A stretch of DNA of 64,000 nucleotides from Phoebastria nigripes (GCA_035582835.1 JAYKAV010002530.1:894359-958358), one strand, 5' to 3'; shown: positions 50,056 to 63,349, counted from the first letter of the stretch. Numbers and translations are program-made. The notes: generated from the letters alone by a model not told the origin.

Positions 50056-50135
50056 TCTGGCCTCAGCTATGGGGGTGTTGCTGCAAGAAACAGCCATACA
50101 GAAATGGCTTTCTGCAGCAGTGTGCTGAGGCCAGA
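50056..50135. other. 80-nt two-part hairpin
   Basis: The outer arms TCTGGCCTCAGC (50056-50067) and GCTGAGGCCAGA (50124-50135) are perfectly complementary over 12 bp. The inner arms TGCTGCAAGAAACAGCCAT (50079-50097) and ATGGCTTTCTGCAGCA (50104-50119) pair with two small bulges around a 6-base loop (ACAGAA). An asymmetric internal loop (11 versus 4 bases) separates the two stems. Size and shape resemble a microRNA precursor, but a decayed inverted-repeat transposon tip is equally possible. Confidence 0.6.
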
Positions 50136-50139
50136 GGCA

Positions 50140-50745
50140 GGCAGATCCCCTGTGGTTTGGTTCAGCCCTCAGATGGTCACAGGGTCAGGGGAGGGTGGTG
50201 GGGCAGCACAAACAGATCTCTCCACTGGGGAGCCCAGGCTGGTGGCAAGCAGGGTGGGCAAGACCACAGCCTCACCAGCANGGACACCAACCTGCAATAT
50301 GTGAACAAGCAGAGTGGGGAAGGTCCAAAGACAGTAACCAGGGCTAGATAGTGGTTGCCAAAGCAATCTGTAGTGATGAGTCAGGTCCAAATCTGGGGAG
50401 CCAGGCCAGCAGGTCTAGTCAGGACGAGCAAAAGACACAGCCAGGCACAACAAACCCATCATGCATCTCAGGCAAGAAGTAAATGTTGCTCTGGAGGGGA
50501 GTGAATGGGAGGCAGCCCCCAACAAGGCTCCTCACAGTTCTTCCTCAGCCAGCTCATCGCAGAGGTCTGTCTGATGCCGGTTGCCCAGCTANGATGGGTT
50601 AGAGCTGGTGGAGCACAGGCAGCTCAGCCCCTAGGAGGGGCAGGGGGAGAGATTGCAGGGACTGCTGGTGTCCCCAGGGCCCTGATGAATGTATCCAGCC
50701 ACCTGGGAAATCCACGTTGGTCTGCACCCAGCTCTGCAGCTTAAG
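50140..50745. repeat. GC-richer block, possible unclassified repeat
   Basis: This roughly 600-bp block is clearly richer in G and C than its surroundings and rich in CAGG/CCAG words. It carries overlapping open frames of 60-80 codons in several frames on both strands, which is typical of composition rather than coding. Its edges are fairly sharp. It might be a worn LTR or another interspersed repeat; I cannot name it. CpG is not abundant enough to call a CpG island. Confidence 0.4.
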
Positions 50746-53621
50746 CTTTCTGTGAGCAGTGTGATGGCAATGTCTTTCTGTTCCTTTCCCTTTCACTAAC
50801 ACTTGAAGGGGAGAAAATCCAAAAGGGATTGTTAAGGACTTATTTTAAATTACTAAAGATGACTTCCATGTATTAAAAACTGGTCACATATCTCTGATGT
50901 TACAAATAATAGGCAGAAACAGCTACAGTGAGTAGAATAAATTTGATAACACTTTAAGTAGATTAGCCCAAGAAGAACATATTGTGTGCTTGCAAGAAGA
51001 AGGAGAAGGCAGCAGCAGAGAGAGAGAGAGTCTCCAAAAGCAGTTTTATGCTCAGAGCACCAGAAGCTGAACAGTAGCACTTGGAAAAGTCACATTTGTC
51101 TGGTCTCTTTAACAGGTTTATCTTGAGTTTTCAATGACATAATACATCATGAAATTTAAGCTGGAGTTTTTAATATCCAGTTAATGTCTGATGTTATAAG
51201 AAAAGAAAGAAAGAAGTGCAAAGTATTGTGAAAAAAAAATGCATTGCCCCAGCATCCCTGGACAAGCAGACAGCAGCATCCTGTCACTGATGTCTAACAT
51301 CTAATGTATGAAAACTATTGGTAAAGGCATAGTAGGTGCTCTCTTTGTCTATATACTTACTGCAGTGCCAGCTGATGAAAAACTCTTCTTATTTATTTAT
51401 TAAATGCTTTTTTTTTTAGATCTCTGTAATAAAAAAGGCTCTACAGGAAATTATAATTCTGTTATTTTCTGCATATTTCTGCCATATGGATAAATAATTA
51501 AGGAAGTGTTTACTTTTATCAATGTCAAAAAGTTAGGAACNTCTCAGAACTGCAGCTCTGTAAGAGATTTTTATATAACAGAGTTTGTGAAAGTGCCAGA
51601 CTGAAAAGTTTCTCTTCACAGGGAAGGAGTAGAAAATGACAAGTAAGTTTCTACCATTTCTGTCCAAACTTCTTTAAGTCTACCTTGAAAATAAACTCAA
51701 CAAGTGAAAGGACAGCTCATCTGCCATTAATCATTCAAGTTTTAACCTCTTTACAGAGGCTGCCAGCCAGGTTGCTAGTCATTTAATATTGTATATTCCA
51801 CTATTAACTGAATCTGGAATACCAACTAATTTTATCCTACATCTATGACAGGGAAGCAATATTTAGTACTTCTAGAATTTAGTCATTATATGAATCATCA
51901 ACTCCGCGCTCTTCCATTCTATAAATCTGAAATAATNGCTGTTTACAGTGCAGGCATATGTCAACTTGTATAACAAAGTTACCATGCAGGTTCTTCCTCT
52001 CTGTAAATACCATCACTGGTAGTTGAAGTACTTATCTGTTTCTGCTGGATGTTTTCTGACCTCTGCCTCTTAACTTTGCATGCTGAAAATGTCATCTTAG
52101 CAAGGCTACCAGAATTGTTAATACTGATACAGCTGTACCGCCAACAGCAACAGTACTTCTAAATCAAAAAGTCACTACAGATGAGATTTCAGTAGTCTCT
52201 TCCAGAAGATTTGCTCTTGAAAGCTGTGTTTGCAATATGTAGTTAAACCTCTTCAGTATNCCTAAAAGGAAATAGAAATCCATTCAGACTAACAGTTCAG
52301 TCTTACCCTTTTGCCCAGTGTAGGCCAAACCTTTCCATCTGTCAGACAGATGCTGTGAGCCTTTAACTCTGCGGTGGGTAATGTTAACACGACATGCTCC
52401 CTCCAGTATAGCTGAGCCAGTGATGGTACCACTGAAAAATTTTGGTTATCTTACAGTGGCCAGAACACTAGACTTTCCCCTTAGTGTTTGAGAAGGGGAA
52501 ATGAAGGATAATTCTCGTGCTGGACAAAGAAGCAGACCCTTTCATGCTCACCTGCTATCAAAAATTGTAACTGTTGTCTATACCAGTTGAAATTTGTCAA
52601 GAAAACTTGTGTTTCTATCTTCTTTCTGTCAGAAAACTGCAGACAAATTTGAATGTTTGCAACTGTTCACATTAGAAAAGACAACAGATAAAAAACCCAA
52701 ACACTTAAACACATTATTTTCTTTTTTTCTAAAACACTCAGCTGCTGCTTGGTCCTTCTGCCTAGCACTAAGTGCATTCCCGGCTAGTTCAGCAAGATAG
52801 GTCATCCCTCTTAGCCTTTCTAAGCTGACATAGCACTTAAAATTAATGAAACTAAACAAAATGAAGAAGGTACTTCTGGTTTGCCTGTGTGTTTTTCACT
52901 CCAAAAGGTGCTCTAACTCTGAAACCCTAGCAGACACTTCTGGAGCACCAGTAGCTTGTTCGTGTAGTGTTGTTTATGCTCATCAATCCCCACAGCTCCA
53001 TTGGCTTTCAAGTTAAGTGGAGAGTGTTATGATTTTTACTGTTTTTAATTTCTAAAAGCTACTTTTTGGCTCCTTGTTTTTAGATGGATCGCTTGTTCTC
53101 CTGATGAAAACCTGATTTAACAAGCACAATAAATGTCAGATAGTATCAGAGAACTGATTTGCAACAGATATATATATATGTTGTTCAGAAATACTCTGGA
53201 AAACAGTTGCTTGCCCAAAAGGTTGCAAAGTTAGAGAAATATTTCCTTTTCCTTACTGTTTAATGCCAGCTTTGAGTGCCAAATCAAGGTGATAACGCTG
53301 CAGCAATTTATGAAAGAGTGGCATACATTCAGAAATGAACCACCATTTAGCAAAGACTTTTGGTAAAATAAACTGTAGGATCCTCCAATTCCCAGGAACC
53401 CCCTTTGCTAGAAGAAAAGGATCAAGTTAGAAAATAGTCAGGACCAGGCTATTTTGTTTTCCTTTAAAAGGCTGTTGTATCTTGGGACTTAAATGTGTAC
53501 AACTGATTAAACAAAATATTATTTGTCACTATGCTACATGTCCACCAGTGTCACTCATTAAAAACTCCTTTCATGTGGAGGTTAGGATGAAATAGGCACA
53601 AGGACATCCCCCCACAAACTT

Positions 53622-53648
53622 CACCACCACCACCACCACCCCCCCCCC
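53622..53648. repeat. (CAC)n followed by poly(C)
   Basis: Six CAC units run into ten C residues. Confidence 0.85.
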
Positions 53649-54915
53649 AACAAATATCACATGGTAATTGGTGATATTTTTCAGCCTTTTCTAATAAATA
53701 AAAGGTTTGGATTTGAAGAGCTTTTTCTTTTCTAGATGAGCCATTTCCTGTTTGTTTATTCTGCAGCAATAATGTCTATTATTAATACAAAGAAGAGGAT
53801 TATCAATAATAACAAATTTAACTTTTCTCTTCTTAAGATAACTAAGGTTTCTAGTATGTTGCAGTCAAATCCAGAATTGACACAGGATGTTTTGTTTTTA
53901 AATGTCAACAGATGATAGTGGCAACTTCATGACATTTTCCAAAGTTCATACAGAGAGTCTCAAGTCTTAAAGGAATGGTCCACAAACTGTTAAGGCAACT
54001 GAACTAGTTGTGGTTTGGCTTTTATCAGACACAAGTGGTGTCCCATTTGATTACTTTTATATGCATTTCCACAAATAATAAAATCCCATGGATTGCACAG
54101 CTCATGGGAAAATAAGAGGCACTTTTTCTGAGTATTATCTACCTATCTCCTTTCTGAAATAATTCTTACTTTTGTTCTTTTCTTCATCCTTTCTTACTCT
54201 GCCCAAACATACTTCCTGTCTCCTGAAAATCTATTTTTTCCCTATATTTATTAGTACCTTTGGCCTCTTACAATACTGTATATACTGCCTTGGAAAGTCT
54301 CTGCTTTTCCTGGACATACCTCTTGCTTGTTCTGTCTCCCTCTCCCAGATCTGTTATTTCATCCAACCATACAGTTCTCTATATCTCATTTGAAAAAAAT
54401 GAAAGTTTGGTTGAAAAAAACAAATCTGAATTTGGTTTACATCTGGCAATAAATTAACAAGGGTTTGGTTTAGATTTTATTTACGCTTCATCATTAAACA
54501 ATGCTAATTCAAGACTTGGTAGGCTGTTCATTCTTTACTGAAGGCGATTTCATAGTTTGCTTTACAACATCTGCAGAAATCTAACCAAACATCAGAACCC
54601 TCCAGAAGATTTGCAACAGTATGGACCTGAAAAAATTTAGTGTTTGTAGGTCTTCCAAATTTACATTTCTGTACTAGGGTGTGTGGAAGTCCTTCAAGGT
54701 CTGGATTTCCTAATCCTAGGTCACACCATATGAATAGTGTCTTCAGATCCATATGCTTAGGGACAGCCTGAAGCATGCCCTCAGGGCTGTCTGGCCATTT
54801 GCCTCTCTGGGGCTGCAGATTATGAGAGAGCTGGGGATTATGTTGACCAGTTTTGTCAGGCTGACATAGTAGAGAAGCCAGGGGAATTTCCAAAAGAAAC
54901 TCTCTTTATTCCTGT

Positions 54916-54932
54916 AAAAAAAAAAAAAAAAA
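54916..54932. repeat. Poly(A) run
   Basis: Seventeen A residues, followed by CAAAACACACAAAC. Confidence 0.85.
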
Positions 54933-57900
54933 CAAAACACACAAACAAAAATCAGCACATTGTCACAAGTATTTTGATTTTTGCCAGTCAGCATTTTTCA
55001 GTACAAACTGTCTTCCATATGAAAACTGTATTAAGTCAACTAAACAACAAATAAGGGCTATAGACTAAGTTTCATCACCAAAACAGATTTTTTTTACGAA
55101 TGTAATATAGTAGGACATTTCTTTTTCAACTTCCCTAGCATTCTGTTTTGTTGAGCATTCAAGGTAATAAAATATTCAACCTTGTGATGAGAAGACAGAT
55201 TACAATGCTCAGAAAACACATGGACCAAACAAACACCAAACAAGCTCCAGCAAGGCTTTATTCAAATGAATAGTCCCAATGACATCTATAGTAGTATGCA
55301 CTTAAAGATGTCTTTCACAGGCATATGTGCATATGAGAAGATTTGAGAATTTGAAATAATATGAGCTTGTCCATTTTCACTTCATGTTTTAAAAAGTTAA
55401 TTCCATTTAGGATTGGTAAAAAAAGTGATCAATAAAACATTTAATGACAAAGTGAAAAATATTTATAAAAAACATTTGCAGATATGACATTTTTCTGTTA
55501 CTTTCAGCAAAACCTTCCTTTCTTTTTACTTTCCTTTTCCCTCCATCTTTTTATTTCCTTTTTTCATCAAAGAAAAAAGGTGAAAGGAGGATGAAAATAA
55601 AATTTAAGCAATTAAAAATATAGATTTTTTCCAACTTTTTTATTTTCTGCTAAAAATGAGATGATAGCCAAATGAGATGGTATCTCAGATAGATAGTTCA
55701 TCTAGTCTGAGCAGTCTGTAAAGTAATAGTTACATTTTTCTATGTTGTTCAGTAATTACTTTGAAAAAAGAGACACAGCTGATATTTACTTAATTCAGTA
55801 AGTGCACTGGAACGATCAGCATTGCACAGTATGACACAAAGGTTCCCACTGGCTCGTGGCCAAGCTTATTAAATGTTCCCCACATTTCTTTCCAACTTCA
55901 AATGGTATTTCTTAGACTGCAGGAAAACCGTAAATGAAATAAAACTCTTATTGAAACAGAAATGAAACTAAATTAGTGATGAAATGAAGTGTGTTGAAAA
56001 TTTGGGTTGATGACAGGTATTGATAAATGTTAGAGATCTGGCAGCTCATCCAAAATTTATCTAGACTATGTAAACAACCACATCTAAACCAGCAGAAATG
56101 ATGTCTTGAAGCTTTCATTAACTTCCAAAATGTCAGAGGAGCTGAAGCTTAAATGCTTTCCCTTTCAGCTGGTGCCGTTAAGGTAATAGGTGCTTCTCTA
56201 TTTAATAAAAAAATCCAAATATACAAACGAACCAACTAAAACTCAGCAGGACTTTTCCAAACCCCAACAAAATTTGTCAACATGATGANTGTTTCTTCCA
56301 CCTTTCACACTCTCAAGCCATGTAATTTCTGAGAAGGTTTATCTTGAGTGTCTACACAATTGCACTATTTTAAGTTAATAAGTTCCTGAACTTCAGGATT
56401 GTTTTCACAAGAAGGTCAAAAAAATCTTTGAAGGCAACATGAAAAACAGAGATGAAAGGACTTTGTATCACTCTCCTGAAATGAGCATTTCATTATAGCN
56501 TTTCCAAAAAAACCATTTTCATATAGTGCCATTTAAACATTGGTTATATTACATGAAAATTATTTCTGTGGAAATCAGTTTACTGTCACATACAAATTAA
56601 ACTTGTAATTTTCTGGATTGTCTTTCCCTGCAGCACCTTAATGCTTCCTTGACAAATAAACCTGACATGGTAAGTCTGACAGAGCTTCCTCATCAGGAGG
56701 GGAAGTCTTGCTATGGTTGCAAGAGGCCTAGTCTTTCCTTTCCAAATTAGCATCAGAATAAGTTAGTTACCCGTAATGATGTCTCTTTTTCTCAGAGACT
56801 AAAAGAAATCAAAAAATGAATAAAGGTGATCTTAAGGAAAAGAACATTTTAACTGAGTTTATCAAGGCTAAGGTTCAGTAACAGTGTCTGTGACTATCAG
56901 CTTTTTGTAAGACCAAACTTGATATAACGGACTCAGAATAAAACAACTTTTTTAGAGAGTTTTATTTTGTCACTGTATCATCACTGTTGATGATTTCTCA
57001 AGTTCTTCTTTATACATCTGCTAAACTGAAACAATTGCCATGCACATTTTTAATTTTTAATCAAGCAGAGGCCAAATTAACATATGAAAACAAGCAGAGA
57101 TAACACATAATTTTTTTTTTTTTTCTTCTTATAAACAGTTTTACTACCATTTATCACTCCATTGGTTAGTCAATCCTTTCAGGGAAAATTAAAATTGATT
57201 AATATTGGAAATCAGTCTGACCAATCACAGATTTAGGTGTTGGAACCATTTTTTTCTTAACAGCATCAACACAAGAAAAGTGAAGCATATTGCAAACATA
57301 CAGTGTGGCAGCTACTTTGCTTTAACTTGCTTTACTTCTCAGTAAGCTTGTACAATGTGCATCAGTGATAGAGCTAAGGGTTAAAGGAGAATCAGGCCTG
57401 AAATATTGAAACAATCAAGTCAGATACATTCAGGTTTAAAGTTCAGTAAATGTGCATCCGGTGATTAGATCCAGGTCCTGCTGGATCATCTGGAATGAAG
57501 ACTATGAAATTCAAGTGCAGTTTTTACTTCAGTTCCGCTGTCATCTTCTGATGAGAAAACTATTTTATCTTACCAAAACCTTGCCTCTAAAACAGGAATA
57601 ATATTGTTTATTTTTTTTGTCCTTTGTTTTTCTTGACTGTTTATACAGTGAGCTCCTTGAGGTAGAGACTGGTATTCCTTATAGGTTTACATGCTTTTAA
57701 TAGAATTATGGTATTGCATTTTAACCCTTGATGTAAGAAAATAGACATCTTACAAGACACTACATAGTCCTTACAACATTTGAAATTAGACATTTTTCTA
57801 AATCTCTGTTGGTCCTTTCCCCTGAAAGAAGAGTGCATTGGTGTCAGAAGCTGAAATATGTTGACTAAAGAACAATAATTTTTTGTTTCTTTAAAAGTAT

Positions 57901-59911
57901 GACAGGAAGGTAAAAATCCAATCTCAAGGGATAAGCAGAAAAATATGTATGCATTCCNTTCAGTATTCTGTTGTCAAATTATTCATGGTGTCAAATACAT
58001 CATATGCACCTACAAATATAATTTAATTAAATTATGAAGAAGAAGAAAGAAAGCAATAAGCACAGATGGAAGCTGTACAAGAATCATTTTGAGCAGTAGG
58101 AAGAAGAGATGGTTAAAACAAGCAAGCTGGAAAAAAGAGCTGTAGAGTAAGCACTCAGATTCCATGAGTGTGAACACATGTTCTTAGTTAGGGATGTCTA
58201 TCTCTAGTTAAAGAATAAAAAAAAGTGCAATATAATAAAAAAGATTTAAATAGAATGTCAGCTAAAGTATTATGAAGCACATGCAGTGGGCAAGCCTAAA
58301 AATGTAACAGTAACTCTCCACCCAAAAATGACCATGAAAATAATTTAGAAAATTATGCACACATTTAAAGAACTATTTATTTTCATATGTGTAAAAACAG
58401 GCTCTGTTCATCTAGTGATAACTTCTAGAGATAGTGCTGACTTTGAAACTTTAACTGTCCCATTCTATTGTTAATATCTAACAAGCCTTCTGGGCAGCAA
58501 AAAAAAAGTGTTGCCTGAAGTTTGAAGTCAGGTGATCTTTTCATAAATTTAAGCAAACTGAGTCAAAAATACAGACCTACTTTTTTTTCTACTATAATAA
58601 ATTCACCAAAAAATCTCAGCCCTTCCTATATTATTTACCAAATGTTAATGCTCTAAACAATTTGAGAAGAACTGGACAGAAGAGATTTTTTTACTGCTCA
58701 ATCTCTTTCAATGACATGTTCACCCCCACCTCCGAAGAATACCCCATAGCCCCTTGTTAGACAATCTCCACAGATAATGATAAATGCCTGCTGAACTTTC
58801 CCATAATAATAAACACAACTGAATATGTGCCAAATGTTGGATTTCTGAAGCGATGAACTGGAGTGCTAGGTAGAAGTGGCTTCCTTCTCCAACAGTCTAG
58901 ATCTTTACTGTTTGCCTGTATTGAATGTACCAAAACCAAATGTTTTATTTTGGGTTAATTTATTTACTCACATTCTATAAAATGTTTATTTTGCTGGGAA
59001 AAAAGAAATTCTGTTAAACCTGAACTCATTTTTTTCAACTTTTTTTTTTTACAAGAAAACTGAAAAGTTGGTTATTTGCAAAGTCACAGTGGTCAAGTTA
59101 CTAAGTCTTGATCCAGACATCCTGATGTCATTGTGAAAAATATTGCTTCTCTTCTTCAGTTCAGTGTAATTTTGAAGTTGGACTTTACATCAATAGGAGG
59201 AGAANCAATATTTTAATGGTTAAAAATCCTAGTCATTTGAAGCTTCTTAGAATTGTGGAACATTAGTAGTAGTCAAAGTGAAGGCATATTAGAGGACAGA
59301 CTGTTAGTGATGTGATAAAGGCAAATGACAAATGCAGTTTGGCATTTGCCTCTCAAATTCCTTACATGCCTAACACTACTGCATCTGTATTACTCCTATA
59401 GACAGTCAGAAAATCTTTTATACAGATTCCTACCAGCATTACATTTCTCTTGAGTAATGTTACCAGCACAAAGACCAAATTAAGCAGGCAATAGTTTCAA
59501 ACTATGCTAGCTTTGATGGAAACACCATTTTAAAGCACTAAACTTCTCTCAACCACTTGAACATCAAGACATGTTGCAGATTCCTGTTTGCAGTTGTACC
59601 CAGACTACTTTCCATGGGACCATAACGTAAGCTGGATCTGTGAAAAGACCTAGGAAAAAATAACCTTCTGAAAAAATTGAAAGGAAGAGGACAAGTATTT
59701 TATTGTGTTATTGATTTGGCTATAGCACGTTGCCATAAATCACTGCATCATAAAAACTAGAGGGACACAGAACAGAAATGTAAGCAGAAATGAACAGCCT
59801 GGAGTGGGAACTCTTGAACTGAGGTTTACCAGTGAAGACTATGTACTTTGAAACTTTATTCTACAACATTTAAGTTCAATAGCATGGGGAAAAGTAAAAA
59901 CCACCACCACC

Positions 59912-59926
59912 AAAAAAAAAAAAAAA
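59912..59926. repeat. Poly(A) run after CCACCACCACC
   Basis: Fifteen A residues directly after a short CAC repeat. Confidence 0.8.
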
Positions 59927-62800
59927 GGAAAAACTCTGCAGGCTAGCTAACCTCAGCAGCATAATATTTCCCAAGACATTGTTATTTACAGGCAGTATTA
60001 GATTAGGCTGAAGTAGTTTAAGAAAATCACATATATAAGACTTTCATTAATCTTCCAAAATAAAATTATTAGTGTAGTACATTTGCTGCCTTGTTCAATT
60101 TTAAAGATCAGCAGAAGCTTTGAATTTCTCTTTGTGGAACAACTCTATACAGCAAATTCTGTTGTCATTTCTATTTAAGATAAAAATTAATGATCTCACT
60201 TCAAGAGTGCAGGTAAAAAGGAAACTCCACAGACATCTACTTCTAGGGCTTCCTTTCCGTAGTATGGGCTGTCTGCCCTACAGAGATGATATAGATTTGG
60301 AAAGTAAAATAGTAGTTCCATATCTATATAGTGATCAAATTTATATTTAGCAGCTTTTATTTATAAAATGGTCAATGGCAGAGCCGTTTTAAAATAGTCC
60401 TATTTCCCAGGCTTTTTCATTCACAGTAGTATCGCTGCCTTAGTGGTGCTCATACAAGTGGAGCAGAGGTGGTGCTTTGAGCAAATGACCTTCACAAACC
60501 AGCATCGATGCTGACTGTCAAGCTGTTCATTGGGGAACACTGGCCTGAAGATAAGTAGAGTCCAGCTGACAAATTGCTAACAAAACAGCCATTAGACAAC
60601 ATGAGACTTTAGAACCTGTGAAGATAACCTCTTCACAACTGTACTAGAGAGAAAAAAAAACCCAACAACTTGCAACTTCCTATCACTGGTCTCTTCCCCA
60701 AAGTTAGTCTCCTCCTTTGAATTTGTGTGAGTACTAGTTTCACAACCTGCAAAAATGCCCAGCACAAATATTTAACCTATTCATGTTGCTCTAGCCACAG
60801 AACAACAGAATAATTGAATCAATAGGAGAGAAAAAAAGGGAGAAAAGTGTCTTTGGGAACAGGCAGATAACATGGAGATTTGTGAATGATAAAAGACCCC
60901 CTGTTTGTAAGGAAAGTGGTTATTATGTTGCCTGTTATAGTCTTCCCCGGTCATGTAAAGTGTAAAAACTCGGTTGTAATATTTTTTACATATCTCAGAA
61001 AAGAAGTCTGTGATGAAGACTAAGAAGAAACCAAAGCAAGTGCTCTGAATCAGCCTTCTGATGAACTTATCTGACTATATATAGAGAGATTATCCTCATC
61101 AAGTAGCAGACAAGTGCCACAGGTTTTGCACATTCTTTTGCTTTATCTAAAAGTAGAATGGAAGAGCAGACTAGATTTGGTGTGCACTCAAGGAGAAAAG
61201 AAACAAGGGAAATTAGCCAGGGAAGATCAGCAGGCAAACAGATTTTCAGGTGTCCTATAAGGACCCTTCACACTTTCAAGCAATTATTCAAAAAGTAGTG
61301 AGAACAATTTCATAAGTCTTTATTCTTGAAGACTGAAATGTATTAATAAAGTTAATCTTAAACAAAATCAAGTTAAAGAGATACTAACAAGGCTCTTTGC
61401 TTTGGACAACCTTTCTGAAAGACAAAACAATTCTCTGCTGAATTTTTAGTCAAATATTTGTTCATTTACTCTTGGAAAGCCTCCAATAAGACATAGTTTC
61501 ATACAGATGAACTCCCTCACTGTCACATTTTTCATTTTTTATTCCTTACAACAATGATATCTATCTTAATATTGTGATTTTTTTTTTAATGCAGACAGAA
61601 TTTTTTTCCCTGATAACACAGCTGGCTAATGGATTCTTCAAGAAAAATGTGTATAAAATGTCAGCAATAGATAAATACTGGAAATATTCAAAGAGACAGT
61701 CTCATCAGAGTCCTGATCTGTTAATATCTCACTCTGCATATGAAATGCCATTACTTTTAGGAGAACAGGTTATATGTATATGTTCAATTGAAAACACTGC
61801 CCTAGCAGCTTGGTTCTTGCTTTGAACAAGTTTTAATTTGACCCATTGCAAGTGTGAAATGTAAATCTGAAGCAGACTGAATTAGATATTTTCACTGCAG
61901 TCTACAGTTCATCTTGCAGGAATATCTTTGTGCTAGTCATATGCACATCGTGTGGGCCTCCGGGGTAGAGAGAAAAAAAAAAGCTGACAAATTGGTTTGG
62001 TAGTAAATAGGAATTGCTCCTTCTCAGAACTATGACCCATGTTCACAGGAGAAGGATTTATCTATATACATTCATTGATCTGACTAGATTATATATTGCT
62101 GCTCATGTGTGAATAGTTTTAATTTGTTTTAAGTGGGTTGCCTGACCTAGAATAGAAAAATGGGGTAAAAGCTTTAGNTGCAATAAATAAATAAATAACC
62201 ATTTCCACCCACATTTTCTAATTAATTTATGAGCTCCCCAGATCTGTCTTTTTATTTATTTACCTGTAATAACATTTACAACATATTAACTTTTATTTCT
62301 GAAGAGGCCAATTGTTTTTCACTGATAGGTATGAAAAGCAGAACTATGTTGCAGGTCAGTACTAAGGAGCTTTGTTGCAGTAGCATGAAGGCTGCCAAGA
62401 CTGGAGTAACACAAGATTATCATCTTTATAAGGAAAAGACAAAAGAATAATTTTAAAGGTTTGGCCAAAAAGACATCAGCACCCCTACGACTAGTAGCTT
62501 TATAAATATTTTGTTATGAGCTGTCAGTATGTGCTCGGCTTTAAAAGTTTCTATAGATTGACTCAAGCATCTTTCCCTAGTATATCATCAAATATCACTA
62601 TAATTCTTGCATAATAAAGATACAAAAACAGTTCCTACAAAACTTTACAAAAGTACAACTTTGCTGTCTTGTAGCAAACCCACTTTCCACTGAAGCTGTT
62701 CAGTGGACTGAGTTGACAGTAACACGAGACAGCATAACATGAGAAAAAGGGGTGGAAATGTTACACGTTAACTGCATTATTATTCTTATTTTTTCTGTAA

Positions 62801-62805
62801 CAATT
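62801..62805. repeat. Target-site duplication, left copy (CAATT)
   Basis: CAATT lies directly before the solo LTR and is repeated exactly at 63345-63349. Confidence 0.88.
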
Positions 62806-63045
62806 TGTCGTGGTTTTGGCTGGGATAGAGTTAATTTTTTTCCTAGTAGCTGGTATAGTGCTGTGTTTTGGATTTAGTATGAGAAGAATGTTGATAACAC
62901 ACTGATGTTTTAGTTGTTGCTAAGTAGTGCTTACACTACTCAAGGACTTTTCAGCTTCCCATGCTCTGCCAGGTGCACAAGAACCTGGAAGGGAGCATAG
63001 CCAGGACAGCTAATCCAACTGGCCAACGGGGTATTCCATACTATA

Positions 63046-63053
63046 TGATGTCA
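63046..63053 (+). promoter_or_regulatory. CRE-like octamer in solo LTR
   Basis: TGATGTCA, identical to the octamer in the 3' LTR of the provirus and about 8 bp upstream of the TATA box. Confidence 0.45.
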
Positions 63054-63060
63054 TGCTCAG

Positions 63061-63067
63061 TATATAA
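63061..63067 (+). promoter_or_regulatory. Solo LTR TATA box
   Basis: TATATAA directly after the conserved GCTCAG. The potential promoter points rightwards, out of the window. Confidence 0.7.
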
Positions 63068-63212
63068 ACTAGGAGGCGTGGTCCGGGAAGTAGCGACCAC
63101 TGCTTGGGAACGGGCTGGGCATCAGTCGGCAGGTGGTGAGCAATTGCGTTGTACATCACTCATTTTTTATATTCTACCTTTTTTTTTCCCCCCCGCTGTC
63201 CTTTCCTGTTCT

Positions 63213-63218
63213 ATTAAA
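63213..63218 (+). promoter_or_regulatory. Solo LTR polyadenylation signal ATTAAA
   Basis: ATTAAA followed by TTGTCTTTATCTCAA, the same block as in the other LTRs. Confidence 0.6.
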
Positions 63219-63344
63219 TTGTCTTTATCTCAATCTGTGAATTTTACTTTTTTTTTTTTTCCAGTTCTCTCCCCCATCCCACTGCAGGGGGGAGTGAGTG
63301 AGCTGCTGTGTGGTGTTTGCTGCCTGCCGGGTTAAACCACAACA

Positions 63345-63349
63345 CAATT
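63345..63349. repeat. Target-site duplication, right copy (CAATT)
   Basis: Exact repeat of 62801-62805. Confidence 0.88.

Larger units (their letters stand above)
50746..62800. other. Non-coding stretch
   Basis: Twelve kilobases of AT-rich DNA with scattered simple repeats and no recognised gene. The longest open frame, 121 codons on the minus strand at 54528-54893, has no identified domain and is noted under findings. Confidence 0.6.
62806..63344 (+). mobile_element. Solo LTR of the same family as the provirus
   Basis: The element is 539 bp, begins TGTCGTGGTTTTGGCTGGG and ends GGTTAAACCACAACA, between perfect CAATT duplications. Reversed and complemented, the proviral LTRs at 21483 and 25869 match it over almost the whole length. 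Shared blocks include GTGTTTTGGATTTAGTATGAG and CCATGCTCTGCCAGGTGCAC, plus the TATA and polyadenylation region. It lacks the trinucleotide tract and has T and C runs there instead. The 124-codon open frame across it is fortuitous. Confidence 0.93.

Noticed and set aside
62961..63335. 124-codon open frame near the right end
   Set aside because: It lies wholly inside the solo LTR, which is non-coding.
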